Source: Pseudomonas putida (lineage in GTDB: Bacteria; Pseudomonadota; Gammaproteobacteria; Pseudomonadales; Pseudomonadaceae). Taken from it: a stretch of 64,000 nt of DNA. A model generated the notes under the pieces. That model had not been told where the DNA came from and made no database searches. It saw only the letters and a program-made list of their open reading frames with translations. The position numbers and the translations under genes were made by a program. Location: assembly GCF_028682635.1 (NCBI RefSeq), contig NZ_JANHLK010000023.1:1-64000 (forward strand), in the 5' to 3' direction. Below, one piece after another: positions 8,025 through 18,086 of this stretch; positions within the stretch are counted from its first letter, which is position 1; each line of letters opens with the position of its first letter.

Positions 8025-9101
8025 ATGGATACCGCACGTACGCAAGCCCTGGGCATGCACCTGGTGCTGATATTGGTGACGGGCCTGCTGGCCAGCCAGC
8101 TGCTGGTCGCCAGCCAGACACCGTCGACACCCGTTCCGGTAGCCGGCGAATCCACCACGCCGTGGGGTAGCGACTATTTCCCCAACACCCTGCTGACCGA
8201 CCAGGACGGTCGGCAGGTGCATTTTTTCGATGACCTGATCAAGGGCAAGGTGGTGGTGATCAATTTCATCTTTACCTCGTGCAGCGACTCCTGCCCGCTG
8301 GAAACCGCGCGGCTGCGCCAGGTGCAGAAACTGCTCGGCGACCGGGTCGGCAAGGACATCTTCTTCTACTCCATCAGCATCGATCCCTTGAGCGACACCC
8401 CCGGGGTACTCAAGGCCTATGCGCAACGCTTCCAGGTCGGGCCGGGCTGGCAGTTCCTCACCGGCGAGTTCGGCGACGTCACCGAGTTGCGGCAAAAACT
8501 CGGGCTGTTCATCGAAGGCGTCGACAACGGCCGCAGCAAGGACCACAACCTGAGCCTGATCGTCGGTAACCAGCAAACCGGTCGCTGGATGAAAGCCTCG
8601 CCCTTCGAGAACCCGTGGATCCTGGCCGACCAATTGGCCAATACCTTGCATAACTGGAAACAACCGAGCATGGGCGAAAGCTACGCCAATGCGCCCGAGA
8701 TTCGCCCGCCGAGCAACGGCGAAGAATTGTTCCGCACCCGTTGCGCGTCGTGCCACAGCCTCGGCCCGTTGGACGGGCAGGGCATCGGCATGCGCAGCAT
8801 CGGTCCGGATCTGGTCGGCGTGACCCGCCAGCGCGATCCGGCCTGGCTGAGCCGCTGGATCCGCGAGCCCGACCGCATGCTGGCCGAAAAAGACCCGATT
8901 GCCATGGAGCTGTTCGAGCGCTTCGACAAGATCCCGATGCCCAACCTGCGCATGGATGAGCACTCGGCGCAGTCGATCATCGAGTTCCTGCAGGAAGAAA
9001 CCGAGCGCCAGCAGCCGTTGCTCACACCTCTGGTCATCGACGCCGAGGAACCGCAGCACCAGCACGCCGTCGCCGCGCCCGACATGGCGCGAGTGCAATA
9101 G
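8025..9101 (+). CDS. Membrane-anchored SCO1/SenC-cytochrome c fusion protein
   Basis: 358 residues. An N-terminal anchor (about 10-30) places it in the periplasm. Residues of about 50-200 are a SCO1/SenC thioredoxin fold with the copper-binding CSDSC at 86-90 (FTSCSDSCPLE) and the distal His in KDHNLSLIVG. Residues of about 225-330 are a class I cytochrome c with CASCH haem attachment and a likely Met ligand in KIPMPNLRM. SCO proteins carry copper or reduce thiols for cytochrome oxidase; the fusion suggests redox or copper handling or sensing. It lies between the two kinase genes and heads an operon with the second kinase and the regulator. ATG at 8025 (after AGAGG) is chosen over GTG at 8022. 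Confidence 0.85.
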   Translation: MDTARTQALGMHLVLILVTGLLASQLLVASQTPSTPVPVAGESTTPWGSDYFPNTLLTDQDGRQVHFFDDLIKGKVVVINFIFTSCSDSCPLETARLRQVQKLLGDRVGKDIFFYSISIDPLSDTPGVLKAYAQRFQVGPGWQFLTGEFGDVTELRQKLGLFIEGVDNGRSKDHNLSLIVGNQQTGRWMKASPFENPWILADQLANTLHNWKQPSMGESYANAPEIRPPSNGEELFRTRCASCHSLGPLDGQGIGMRSIGPDLVGVTRQRDPAWLSRWIREPDRMLAEKDPIAMELFERFDKIPMPNLRMDEHSAQSIIEFLQEETERQQPLLTPLVIDAEEPQHQHAVAAPDMARVQ

Positions 9102-10651
9102 TGGCGAAATAGCTTTATCGGGCAGTCTGTGACGGTCAATGCCACCTACACTGATCGGGAATGCGGCTGAAAACGCTTGTCTCAAGCTACCAGGACATCC
9201 CATGCAGATACTGCAATCAACGCCGGATACGCCGGCAGCAGAGGTCAAGGATTGGCGGCCGCCGTTCAATCTGGTGCGCTGGTTTTCCGTGGCGAGTTTT
9301 TTCATCATTGCCGGCGTGGCATTGGGCCTGGGCTACATTTCCACGCGTTTCGTGGTCGAGGAGAGTATCGAGCGCGACTCCATGCTGACCGCGCAATTCG
9401 TGCAAGCCATGGGCGCCGCCGAAATTCGCCATGCCGCGATTTCGCCGAACCGCACCATGGGCGAAATGCTCGACCCGCGCGCTGACGCCGCCTATCCGGA
9501 CGTCGACTCGGGCGCCCGTACCGCTTCGCGCATCGAGTTTCTTGATCATGTCGAACACCTGCCAGACCTTCTGCTGGCCACGGTGTACGCCATGGACCGC
9601 ACCGTGGTCTGGTCGACCAACCCCGAGCTGGTCGGTGTGCGCATCGACAATGACGAGGAACTGGACGAGTCCTTCGAAATGAAGGAAGCGGTGTCCACCA
9701 GCTACCACGAGATCGACGACGAACGTCCTGAGCAACGCTTGCTGCATGACCCCCAGTACCTGTTCGTCGAGAACTACATTCCAATGTTCAACGCCGACAA
9801 AAGCAAAGTGGTTGCCATGGTCGAGATCTACAAGGAACCGGTGGACCTGATAGCGCGCATCCAGCGCGGGTTCAAGGCGATCTGGCTGACCACATTGCTC
9901 GGCGGCGCGGTGATCTACCTGGGGTTGTTCTGGATCGTGCGCCGTGCGGCCCTGCTGTTGCATAGCCAGCAGAAACAGCTGGTCGCCAACGAAACCTTCG
10001 TCGCCCTGGGGGAAATGTCCTCGGCGGTCGCCCACAGCCTGCGCAATCCGCTGGCCAATATTCGTTCCAGCGCCGAAATGGCCCAGGAAATCGCCAGCCA
10101 GCCCGCGCAGAAGAACATCGGCGACATCATCGGCCAGGTCGATCGCATGTCACGCTGGGTCCGTGAGTTGCTGGTGTCCTTGCGCCCGGTCAACGACGAT
10201 CAGGAAAGCGTCGACCTGGTGCTGGCCATCGACGACACCTTGAGCGCCTTCGCCCCACAGATCCAGCGCTCGAACGTCGAGGTGCGCTTCACGCCCAGGA
10301 CGGTGCCACCGGTCGTCAGCCAACAGGTGTTGCTCACACAGATTCTCAATAGTCTGTTCGCCAACGCGCTGGAAGCCATGCCCAAGGGCGGCGTACTGAG
10401 TATCGACATCGAAACACCGGCCCCCGATCAGGTGTGCATGGTCCTCAACGACACCGGCAAGGGCATGACCAGGCAGCAACAGAAAATGGTCTTCAAGCCG
10501 TTCTTCACCACCAAACAGGGAGGGTTGGGCGTGGGCCTGGCCCTGGTCAAAAGAATAATGGAGCGCTTCGAAGGCTCGGTCGAACTGACCAGCCAAGAGC
10601 AGGAAGGAACCCGCGTCTGTCTCAATTTCAAAGTGGCAACGGGAGGGGAAT

Positions 10652-12082
<1,431 letters not shown>

Positions 12083-12133
12083 AGGAGCAGCTGTCAGTTT
12101 GCAGCCTCAAGCTGCAAGTCAGGGGCGGCCTTG

Positions 12134-12514
12134 TTACAAGGCCGGGCTCGGGTTGCTGAGGCAGGCGAGCATGCAGGTCGGGTCGAGGACCTCCTGGTTC
12201 ACGTAGACGCCGTGTTCGGCGTCGTAGGTGCGAATGAACACGCGCACGGTGGTATCGGCGACCGTTGGCAATCGGGAATCGGAGAATACGTGCTCGCTCG
12301 ACACCGGGGTGAAGGTCTGGGGCGATGTCGGGATGTACGATCCCGGCGGCACCGTGCTCAGGGACGGAGGCGCCGGATGGGCAAAGGGCTGGTCCGCGCC
12401 GTAGTAGTTGAATTCACTGCTGGATTCTTCGGTTTGCATCGCACTGTCATCCGCCTGGGCGCTGCTGGCAGCCAGGCACAGGGCAAGTAACAGCGTGGGT
12501 ACGGTTGTGTTCAT
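12134..12514 (-). CDS. Small secreted protein of unknown function
   Basis: 126 residues with a clear signal peptide (MNTTVPTLLLALCLAASSAQA). The mature part is Ser/Pro/Tyr-rich and has two Cys close to the C terminus (DPTCMLACLSNPSPAL), perhaps a disulfide. I do not recognise the family. It converges with the sigma54 regulator gene 51 bases away; an 8-bp hairpin (CGGCCTTG/CAAGGCCG, 12126-12144) spans its stop codon and could end transcription from both sides. ATG 12514 begins the signal peptide; the ATG 15 codons upstream would add a charged tail with no secretion logic. Confidence 0.6.
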   Translation of the reverse strand: MNTTVPTLLLALCLAASSAQADDSAMQTEESSSEFNYYGADQPFAHPAPPSLSTVPPGSYIPTSPQTFTPVSSEHVFSDSRLPTVADTTVRVFIRTYDAEHGVYVNQEVLDPTCMLACLSNPSPAL

Positions 12515-12654
12515 GGCAGCACCTGCGGCATCGGTTTTCGCGCGTTTCCCCAAGGTCATTAACTATAGCGTTCCCGTGGGCGAACGTCGGTGGTGCGCGC
12601 TTTACAAAAACGCAACACGGCGGCGGTGGGGGCCTGACAGCCGCCCCATCCACC

Positions 12655-12738
12655 TGTAGGAGCTGCCGCAGGCTGCGATCTTTTGATCTTGCTGTTAAAA
12701 AGCAAAGTCAAAAGATCGCAGCCTGCGGCAGCTCCTAC
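12655..12738. repeat. REP-type inverted repeat with GATCTTTTGATCTTGC arms
   Basis: A long near-perfect palindrome with arms TGTAGGAGCTGCCGCAGGCT and its complement enclosing GATCTTTTGATC. The same element recurs at 48464-48550 and 58521-58605, and a partial arm lies at 30570-30590. It follows gene 12735 on the minus strand and may also work as a terminator. Confidence 0.85.
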
Positions 12739-13316
12739 GTGAGCTCCAGCCGGTCCAACGCATAATCCTTCCCGGCCAGGGTCAGTTCAAAAGTGGTGGT
12801 GCCGAACGTACCCCGTGTCACTTTTTGCCTCACAAGACCTTTGACCTGGAGTTGCTTTAGACCGGTTTCAACTTCCGACGTACTGAGTGAGACAAGTTTG
12901 CAAACCGAGCTCAGGTTCGCAATTTTTCTGAAGCTCGCGTGATAGGCCAAAGCTTCCATCAGAATCGTTTGGTCATCTGTCAACTGGGGGAACTGAGGGT
13001 TGTTCTTTTTGTAAATTCTTCGCTCTAACTCGTGTAACTCACCGTAAGCTCCATCAGTGATGCGGGCGTAGTAAATCGCAACAGACAGAGTGCTGATCAA
13101 AATCGCGATAATCATCAGCAGCGACCAGTTCGGTATTGGCGTTTCCAGCCATAGCCATTCCCAAAAAACTGGCAGCCAGCCCGTGGTATCGGCCAGCAAC
13201 GTCAGGTCGAAGTGAGTGTCGAGCAGCTTCATGGCGGCCCAGGCGACAAGGAAAATTCCGGCCGAGCCGGCCATGACCTTGAACGTGAACGGGGAAGGCT
13301 TCCCTTGTGCTGCCAT
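12735..13316 (-). CDS. Membrane protein with a C-terminal winged-helix-like domain
   Basis: 193 residues. Two transmembrane helices (about 12-32, VMAGSAGIFLVAWAAMKLL; about 65-85, WSLLMIIAILISTLSVAIYY) precede a cytoplasmic part. Residues of about 115-190 (LTDDQTILMEALAY, SLSTSEVETGLKQLQVKGLV, GTTTFELTLAGKDYAL) look like a winged helix. It could be a membrane-bound DNA-binding or protein-binding factor. The family is not recognised. The start at 13316 is preferred; an upstream start at 13355 is possible. The gene has lower GC than its neighbours. Confidence 0.6.
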   Translation of the reverse strand: MAAQGKPSPFTFKVMAGSAGIFLVAWAAMKLLDTHFDLTLLADTTGWLPVFWEWLWLETPIPNWSLLMIIAILISTLSVAIYYARITDGAYGELHELERRIYKKNNPQFPQLTDDQTILMEALAYHASFRKIANLSSVCKLVSLSTSEVETGLKQLQVKGLVRQKVTRGTFGTTTFELTLAGKDYALDRLELT

Positions 13317-13430
13317 GCTGCTCGTCTCAAGTGCAGAAACAGGTCTTGTCAGCATAGCAGTGGAAAGTGGCCCTCTCAGGGGCCCGCAAGGGAGAAACAG
13401 GAGAAATGTCGTCTGGTGTGTTTGCAGTCC

Positions 13431-13835
13431 TTAAAATAGCCGGGTGATCTCATTCAAGATCCGATCCTGGGTTTGAGTACTTGGCCTTTGGCGGTAAGCC
13501 ACTGCAAAAAAAGCAACGCCTTCGTAGTCGCAGCGAATCGAAAAAGTCATGCCTTCACGCAACCCGTAGACTGATCTTTCTCCTGCTTCAACAAAATATC
13601 TCGCTTTTGCAAGCGCCGCCCTGGCGTGCTGCAGACAGCCAGCTTGAGTCAGTGAATGTTGTAGCCAACTGGTCGTGACTCGCACAGACGAAGTCTCGCT
13701 GTCATCGATAGGGGGGCGAGTGATTTCCTTAGGTGCATTGTACTTCTCGTCGCTGGTACAAGCGGTCAGCCCCATTGTGATAACGCACAGTAAAAAGCCA
13801 TAACGAACGCTCGAATGCTGCAGTGGATTTCGCAT
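13431..13835 (-). CDS. Putative lipoprotein of unknown function
   Basis: 134 residues with a lipoprotein signal (YGFLLCVITMGLTAC, lipobox LTAC) that predicts a lipid anchor. The mature protein has two further Cys (AGCLQHA and SIRCDYEG). No family is recognised. A GTG at 13847 is an alternative start. Like its neighbour at 12735-13316 it is less GC-rich than the surroundings, which could mean later acquisition. Confidence 0.55.
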   Translation of the reverse strand: MRNPLQHSSVRYGFLLCVITMGLTACTSDEKYNAPKEITRPPIDDSETSSVRVTTSWLQHSLTQAGCLQHARAALAKARYFVEAGERSVYGLREGMTFSIRCDYEGVAFFAVAYRQRPSTQTQDRILNEITRLF

Positions 13836-13918
13836 CGTGGGGCGCACCTGTGACGATCTGCAATGAATGAAGTGGCTACTAACGTAATAGCGGGTTTCTG
13901 ATCTTTTGCTAGTTACGC

Positions 13919-14971
13919 TCAGTCATTGCGACACAACCCCAGCCGCCCGCGATAGACCCCAGGCGCACACCCCAGCCACCGCAAGCACGCCCGGTTGAAG
14001 CTCTGCACGTCGCTGTAGCCCAACCGGTCGGAAATCTCGACCAGTTCCAGGTCCGCCTCCTGTAGGAAATCTTCGGCGCGGCAGCGGCGGTACTCGTCCA
14101 GCAACTCGGAAAAACTCCAGCCCAGGGACTTCAAGCGCCGGGCCGCGGTGCGTTCGAGCATGTGCTGGCGGGTGCAGAACTGCTGCCAGTGGGCGACGGC
14201 GAGTTCAGCGATCACGTAGTCGCTGACCTGCTCGAGCAGGGTCGGCTCACTGTTGCGCCGGGTTTGCTCCAGCAATTCCACGAGGGTCTGTTCCAGCTCA
14301 TGGTTACCGGGGGTGAGCGCGGTGACGAACAGCTGTGGATCGAGGTGAATCGCATACTGTGCCATCCCCCAGCGTACCGCTACCCGGAACGCTTGCTCGT
14401 GGTCCTGGGCGTTGGCCGGACAGGCGCCGACCAGGCTGACCGCGAGGATCGGGTCACGCGCCAGGCCGCTGGCGAGGAATTTTCGACGCAGCATGCTGCA
14501 CAAGCTGATGAGGATGTAGTCGGCGGTCGCCGCACTGGCCTTGACGCTGCCGGCCTCGAGCAGGCGCAGCTCGACGCCGTCCTTGTCGCGTACCACCTGT
14601 GCTTGGAAATGCCCGTTGAAAAACGGAAAGAACCGCACGAAATATTGGCAGGCGCTGTCCAGGGACGCCGCGACGTCGAACAGGTAAGTCAGGCCGTTGG
14701 TGGCGGTGGACACGAAGCGTCGACCCGCCGCCAGGCCGATCAGCGGGTCGCCGGTCTGCTCCAGTGCAAACGCCCAGAAGCGCCGCGACAGGAACAGCGG
14801 CACTTGCATGAACGGCGTGCGCAACTCGAACAGGCTGCGCCGGAACAGGCCTTCGATAGCCTCCCGGGCAACGCCGCGTGCCAGCAGTTCTTCGATGGCC
14901 GGCAGCAGGGTCGGGGCATAGAACGCATTGGGCAAAGACTGAGGCTGCAATGGCTGATCGCTTTTTGTCAT
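13919..14971 (-). CDS. AraC-family transcription regulator
   Basis: 350 residues. The first 250 resemble the AraC-type arabinose-binding (PF12625-like) domain found in OruR/ArgR-like Pseudomonas regulators. The C-terminal 100 residues hold the two helix-turn-helix segments (TAARRLKSLGWSFSELLDEYR and LVEISDRLGYSDVQSFNRAC) with the closing P-x-x-Y-R motif. Target unknown. It is divergent from the LysR gene at 15043, 71 bases away, so each may affect the other. Confidence 0.85.
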   Translation of the reverse strand: MTKSDQPLQPQSLPNAFYAPTLLPAIEELLARGVAREAIEGLFRRSLFELRTPFMQVPLFLSRRFWAFALEQTGDPLIGLAAGRRFVSTATNGLTYLFDVAASLDSACQYFVRFFPFFNGHFQAQVVRDKDGVELRLLEAGSVKASAATADYILISLCSMLRRKFLASGLARDPILAVSLVGACPANAQDHEQAFRVAVRWGMAQYAIHLDPQLFVTALTPGNHELEQTLVELLEQTRRNSEPTLLEQVSDYVIAELAVAHWQQFCTRQHMLERTAARRLKSLGWSFSELLDEYRRCRAEDFLQEADLELVEISDRLGYSDVQSFNRACLRWLGCAPGVYRGRLGLCRND

Positions 14972-15042
14972 GTAGGGCTCACAGCTTGAATCAAGTCACT
15001 GGTTAGGCTGCCTGACGTTAAGCGATTTGCCGGAGCAAGACC

Positions 15043-15966
15043 ATGCTTGATTTACGCCAGCTCGACCTGAACCTGCTGCTCGCCTTCGATGCGATCTACC
15101 AGCAGCGCAGTGTCACCCGTGCCGCCGAGGTGATGTGCCTGTCGCAACCGGCCATGAGCAACGCATTGCGCCGCCTGCGTGAGTTGTGTGGCGATCCGCT
15201 GTTCATCAAGAGTCGCCTGGGCGTGACCCCGACGCTGGTCGCGCACCGCCTGGCCGACTTCGTGCGCGCCGCCCTGGAGTCCTTGCGCGAGGGCTTGCGC
15301 ATGATCCCCGCGGCGCGGCAAAACAATCCGCTGCTGCGCATCAGCTGCCTCGATTGCCTGCAACCGGTGCTGCTCGATGCACTGCTCGAGTCGCCCCATG
15401 CCGATTGGCAAGTGCGGTACTTCCAGCCGCGGCGGCGCGATGCCTTGCAGGAGCTGGCGAGCGGCAAACTCGACATCCTGATCGACCTCGACCAACCGCT
15501 GGCCGGGCTGGCCGGCCTGCACAAGCAAGTGCTGCCCGCCGATCATTATGTGTTCGCCTTTGGCGCCGCCCTCAAGGACCCGCCCCGCACCCTCGAGGCC
15601 TATCTCCAACAACCGCAGATCCAGGTGTCCAGCCGCCGCGACGGCCTCAGCCCGGTGGACCTGCGGCTGGGCTTGAAAGGTATGCGCCGGACCCTGGCGA
15701 TGAGTACGCAAAGTACCCTGGCCGCGCGCCTGATAACCGATCGCCAGCCGTTCGGCATGAGTCTGCCGAGCCGCGTTGCCAGTGCACTGGGCTTGCAGCA
15801 AGTGCCGTTGCCGCTGGAGGAACCGGTGGAGCTGAAACTGGCGTTGTACATCGAATCGCGCTATCGCTTCGAACGCAGTCGCGAGGAGGCGGTGCATTGC
15901 CTGCTGCGGGCCTTGGGTGAGCCGCGGGCGGTGCAGGCGCAGCTGGCGTTGTCGCGCCGTGCCTGA
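15043..15966 (+). CDS. LysR-family transcription regulator (NodD/SyrM-like subgroup)
   Basis: 307 residues. The N terminus MLDLRQLDLNLLLAFDAIY and the helix-turn-helix SVTRAAEVMCLSQPAMSNAL are typical of the NodD/SyrM/LeuO branch of LysR proteins. Residues of about 90-295 form the effector-binding domain. GGAG lies seven bases before the ATG. Its target is probably among the adjacent genes, but no enzyme gene is directly linked. Confidence 0.87.
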   Translation: MLDLRQLDLNLLLAFDAIYQQRSVTRAAEVMCLSQPAMSNALRRLRELCGDPLFIKSRLGVTPTLVAHRLADFVRAALESLREGLRMIPAARQNNPLLRISCLDCLQPVLLDALLESPHADWQVRYFQPRRRDALQELASGKLDILIDLDQPLAGLAGLHKQVLPADHYVFAFGAALKDPPRTLEAYLQQPQIQVSSRRDGLSPVDLRLGLKGMRRTLAMSTQSTLAARLITDRQPFGMSLPSRVASALGLQQVPLPLEEPVELKLALYIESRYRFERSREEAVHCLLRALGEPRAVQAQLALSRRA

Positions 15967-15972
15967 TGCGAT

Positions 15973-16896
15973 TTACCCCGAAACCGCCGCCAGCAAACGC
16001 TCGTCGACCTGCATGATCGCCTCGACCATCGCCAGCGCCGCCGGCGTCAGGGAATAGCCGACGCGACTGACGATGCCGTAATGCAGGAGCAACCCGGGGT
16101 CGTCGCTGGGCACGTCGACAAAGTCCAGCAGCCGAATCAGCCCCTGGTCGACCTGTTCGGCGAGGGCTTCCATGGTGGCGATGCCCACCGCGTCGGAGCG
16201 CCTGACCACGCGGCAGATGGCGTCGAATTGCGCGCATTCGACGCTGGGGTTGAAGTCGGGTTCGCCCTGCACGTCGGCGAGGATCTTGCGGATCATCGGC
16301 GGGATGCGCGTACCGACCACGGCATAGTCGAGCAGGGCACGCAGCGACAGGTCCTGGCGGTTGGCCAGGGGGTGATCGATGCGACAAAAGAAGCGTCCGC
16401 GTCGTGGCCGCAGCAGTTGGACCTGGTATTGCGGATCACCGGTGAAGTAGCGCGAATCGGCGACCAGGAACTCGATCTGCTGCTCGCGCAACCACACCGC
16501 CAATTGCTCCCAGTCGCCGAGATGAAAACGGGTGCGGATCGCCGGGTGCGCCTGGATGAATTGAGCCAGGGCTTCGGGCACCAGCAGTTGCGCCGGGTAA
16601 GGGCCACTGCCGAAGTGCAGTTCGCCGCCGGTCAGACCGTTGTATTGGGTCAGTTCGTTGTGCAACGCCTGGCTACCGGCAAGTAGACGCCGTGCGTGCT
16701 GCAGCACCAGTTGGCCCTGGCCGGTCAGGCGAAATTCGCGACTGCTGCGCTCCACCAGTGCGCAATCGAGGTCCCGTTCCAGGGTCTGGATGCTGCGGCT
16801 GAAGGCCGGCTGGCTGAGGTTGATCGCTTCGGCGGCGCGACCAAAACTTCGGTAGTCGGCCAGTGCGACGAGGTGGCGAAGTTGTCGAAGGTCCAT
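15973..16896 (-). CDS. LysR-family transcription regulator
   Basis: 307 residues: MDLRQLRHLVALADYRSFGRAAEAINLSQPAFSRSI is the winged helix-turn-helix (quoted in parts), followed by a substrate-binding domain to about residue 290. It converges on the LysR gene at 15043 with six bases between the stops and diverges from the AraC gene at 16994. AGGAG suits the second of two tandem ATG codons (16896) better than the first (16899). Confidence 0.86.
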   Translation of the reverse strand: MDLRQLRHLVALADYRSFGRAAEAINLSQPAFSRSIQTLERDLDCALVERSSREFRLTGQGQLVLQHARRLLAGSQALHNELTQYNGLTGGELHFGSGPYPAQLLVPEALAQFIQAHPAIRTRFHLGDWEQLAVWLREQQIEFLVADSRYFTGDPQYQVQLLRPRRGRFFCRIDHPLANRQDLSLRALLDYAVVGTRIPPMIRKILADVQGEPDFNPSVECAQFDAICRVVRRSDAVGIATMEALAEQVDQGLIRLLDFVDVPSDDPGLLLHYGIVSRVGYSLTPAALAMVEAIMQVDERLLAAVSG

Positions 16897-16993
16897 CATG
16901 CGTCTCCTGCATTCAGCGGATACTTTTAATGCATTGGATCGATATCACAGAGACTGGCATAAGTACACGCCTGCCTTTCAGATTCCGTGCGCC

Positions 16994-17833
16994 ATGACCA
17001 CTGAAACCTTCGCCTCCAGTGCATTCACCCGCACCATTCTCAGCCATGCCCAGCGTTCCGGCCTGTGCCAGGAACAGCTGCTGCAACGGGCCGGGATCTG
17101 TCTGTCTCTGCTGGAGGGGCAAGGCTTGCGCGTTCCCGCGCACCTGGTCGAACAGCTGTGGCACGAATGCGAGCGCCAGGGCGCCGGGGCCACTTTTGGC
17201 TGTGAACTGGTCAACGGCATGGCCACCACCAGCCTGCAAGGCTTGAACATACTGCTCGATTCCGCCACGACCCTGCGCGCCAGCCTCGCCTGCTTCACCG
17301 AGTTCCTGCCCCGTGTGACCAACCACGTGCAGGCGCAACTGGAGGAGGTTGACGGACAGGCTCGCTTGCACCTGCGCGCTGCTCAGCAATTGCCGCATTT
17401 TTTCGGACTGGATGCGGCCACCTTGACCCTCGTGCGCAACATCGCCCGCCGACTCGGGCGGGCACCGGGCGAGGTGTTCCTGGGTGTGACCTTGACCCCG
17501 CAGCAGGCGGCCGGTGAGTGGTTGCGCAGTGTCGGCATCGAAGTCTCACAGGGATCGCATCCGCGCCTTGATGTTCCGCTGGCCATTCTCGACGAACCCC
17601 TGCTGGGCGCCAATCCGTTCCTGCACCAGAGCATGTTGCGACACTGGCAGACTGAAGCCGCGCAACATGTCCGCAGCGACAGTCTGGAGCTGGCGCGGCA
17701 TTGGCTGACGGCGGGGGATCAGCCCATAGAGCGGATTGCCGAACGCCTTGGCTATCGGCAGCCAAGTAATTTCATAAGGGCATTTCGCAAGCAGTTCGGG
17801 ATTACGCCGAAGCAGTTTCGGTTGGGGTTGTAG
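16994..17833 (+). CDS. AraC-family transcription regulator
   Basis: 279 residues. It has an AraC-type ligand-binding domain (about 10-185) and a C-terminal double helix-turn-helix whose recognition part reads PIERIAERLGYRQPSNFIRAF and ends FGITPKQFR. The start at 16994 follows the divergent LysR gene by 97 bases; the longer frame beginning at 16898 would cover that whole promoter region. It is the last of four regulator genes and lies before the DUF1302/DUF1329 operon, which it could control. Confidence 0.82.
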   Translation: MTTETFASSAFTRTILSHAQRSGLCQEQLLQRAGICLSLLEGQGLRVPAHLVEQLWHECERQGAGATFGCELVNGMATTSLQGLNILLDSATTLRASLACFTEFLPRVTNHVQAQLEEVDGQARLHLRAAQQLPHFFGLDAATLTLVRNIARRLGRAPGEVFLGVTLTPQQAAGEWLRSVGIEVSQGSHPRLDVPLAILDEPLLGANPFLHQSMLRHWQTEAAQHVRSDSLELARHWLTAGDQPIERIAERLGYRQPSNFIRAFRKQFGITPKQFRLGL

Positions 17834-17883
17834 GGGCTCGCGGTGAGGCGATCCGACCTGGCGAGGGCTCTGCTTTCGGCCGC

Positions 17884-17979
17884 CTTCGCTGGCAAGCCAG
17901 CTCCTACAGTGGATCGGGTGCGGCCTTGGGGCATGCGGCGGTTGTGAGGCCGTCATCGCCGGCAGGCCGGCTCCCACAG
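17884..17979. repeat. Two REP half-elements
   Basis: TTCGCTGGCAAGCCAGCTCC and a variant with GGCCGGCTCCCACAG lie in the same orientation about 45 bases apart between the AraC gene and the DUF1302 operon. Confidence 0.75.
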
Positions 17980-18086
17980 TAGATCGGATACAGCCGATGA
18001 TTGCTTTTTGTCAGTCATCGCTTGCGTGTGGACGATAAGGCTCAGGCACCGTGACCAGGCTGAGTAATCCTGACCGGAGCCTAATA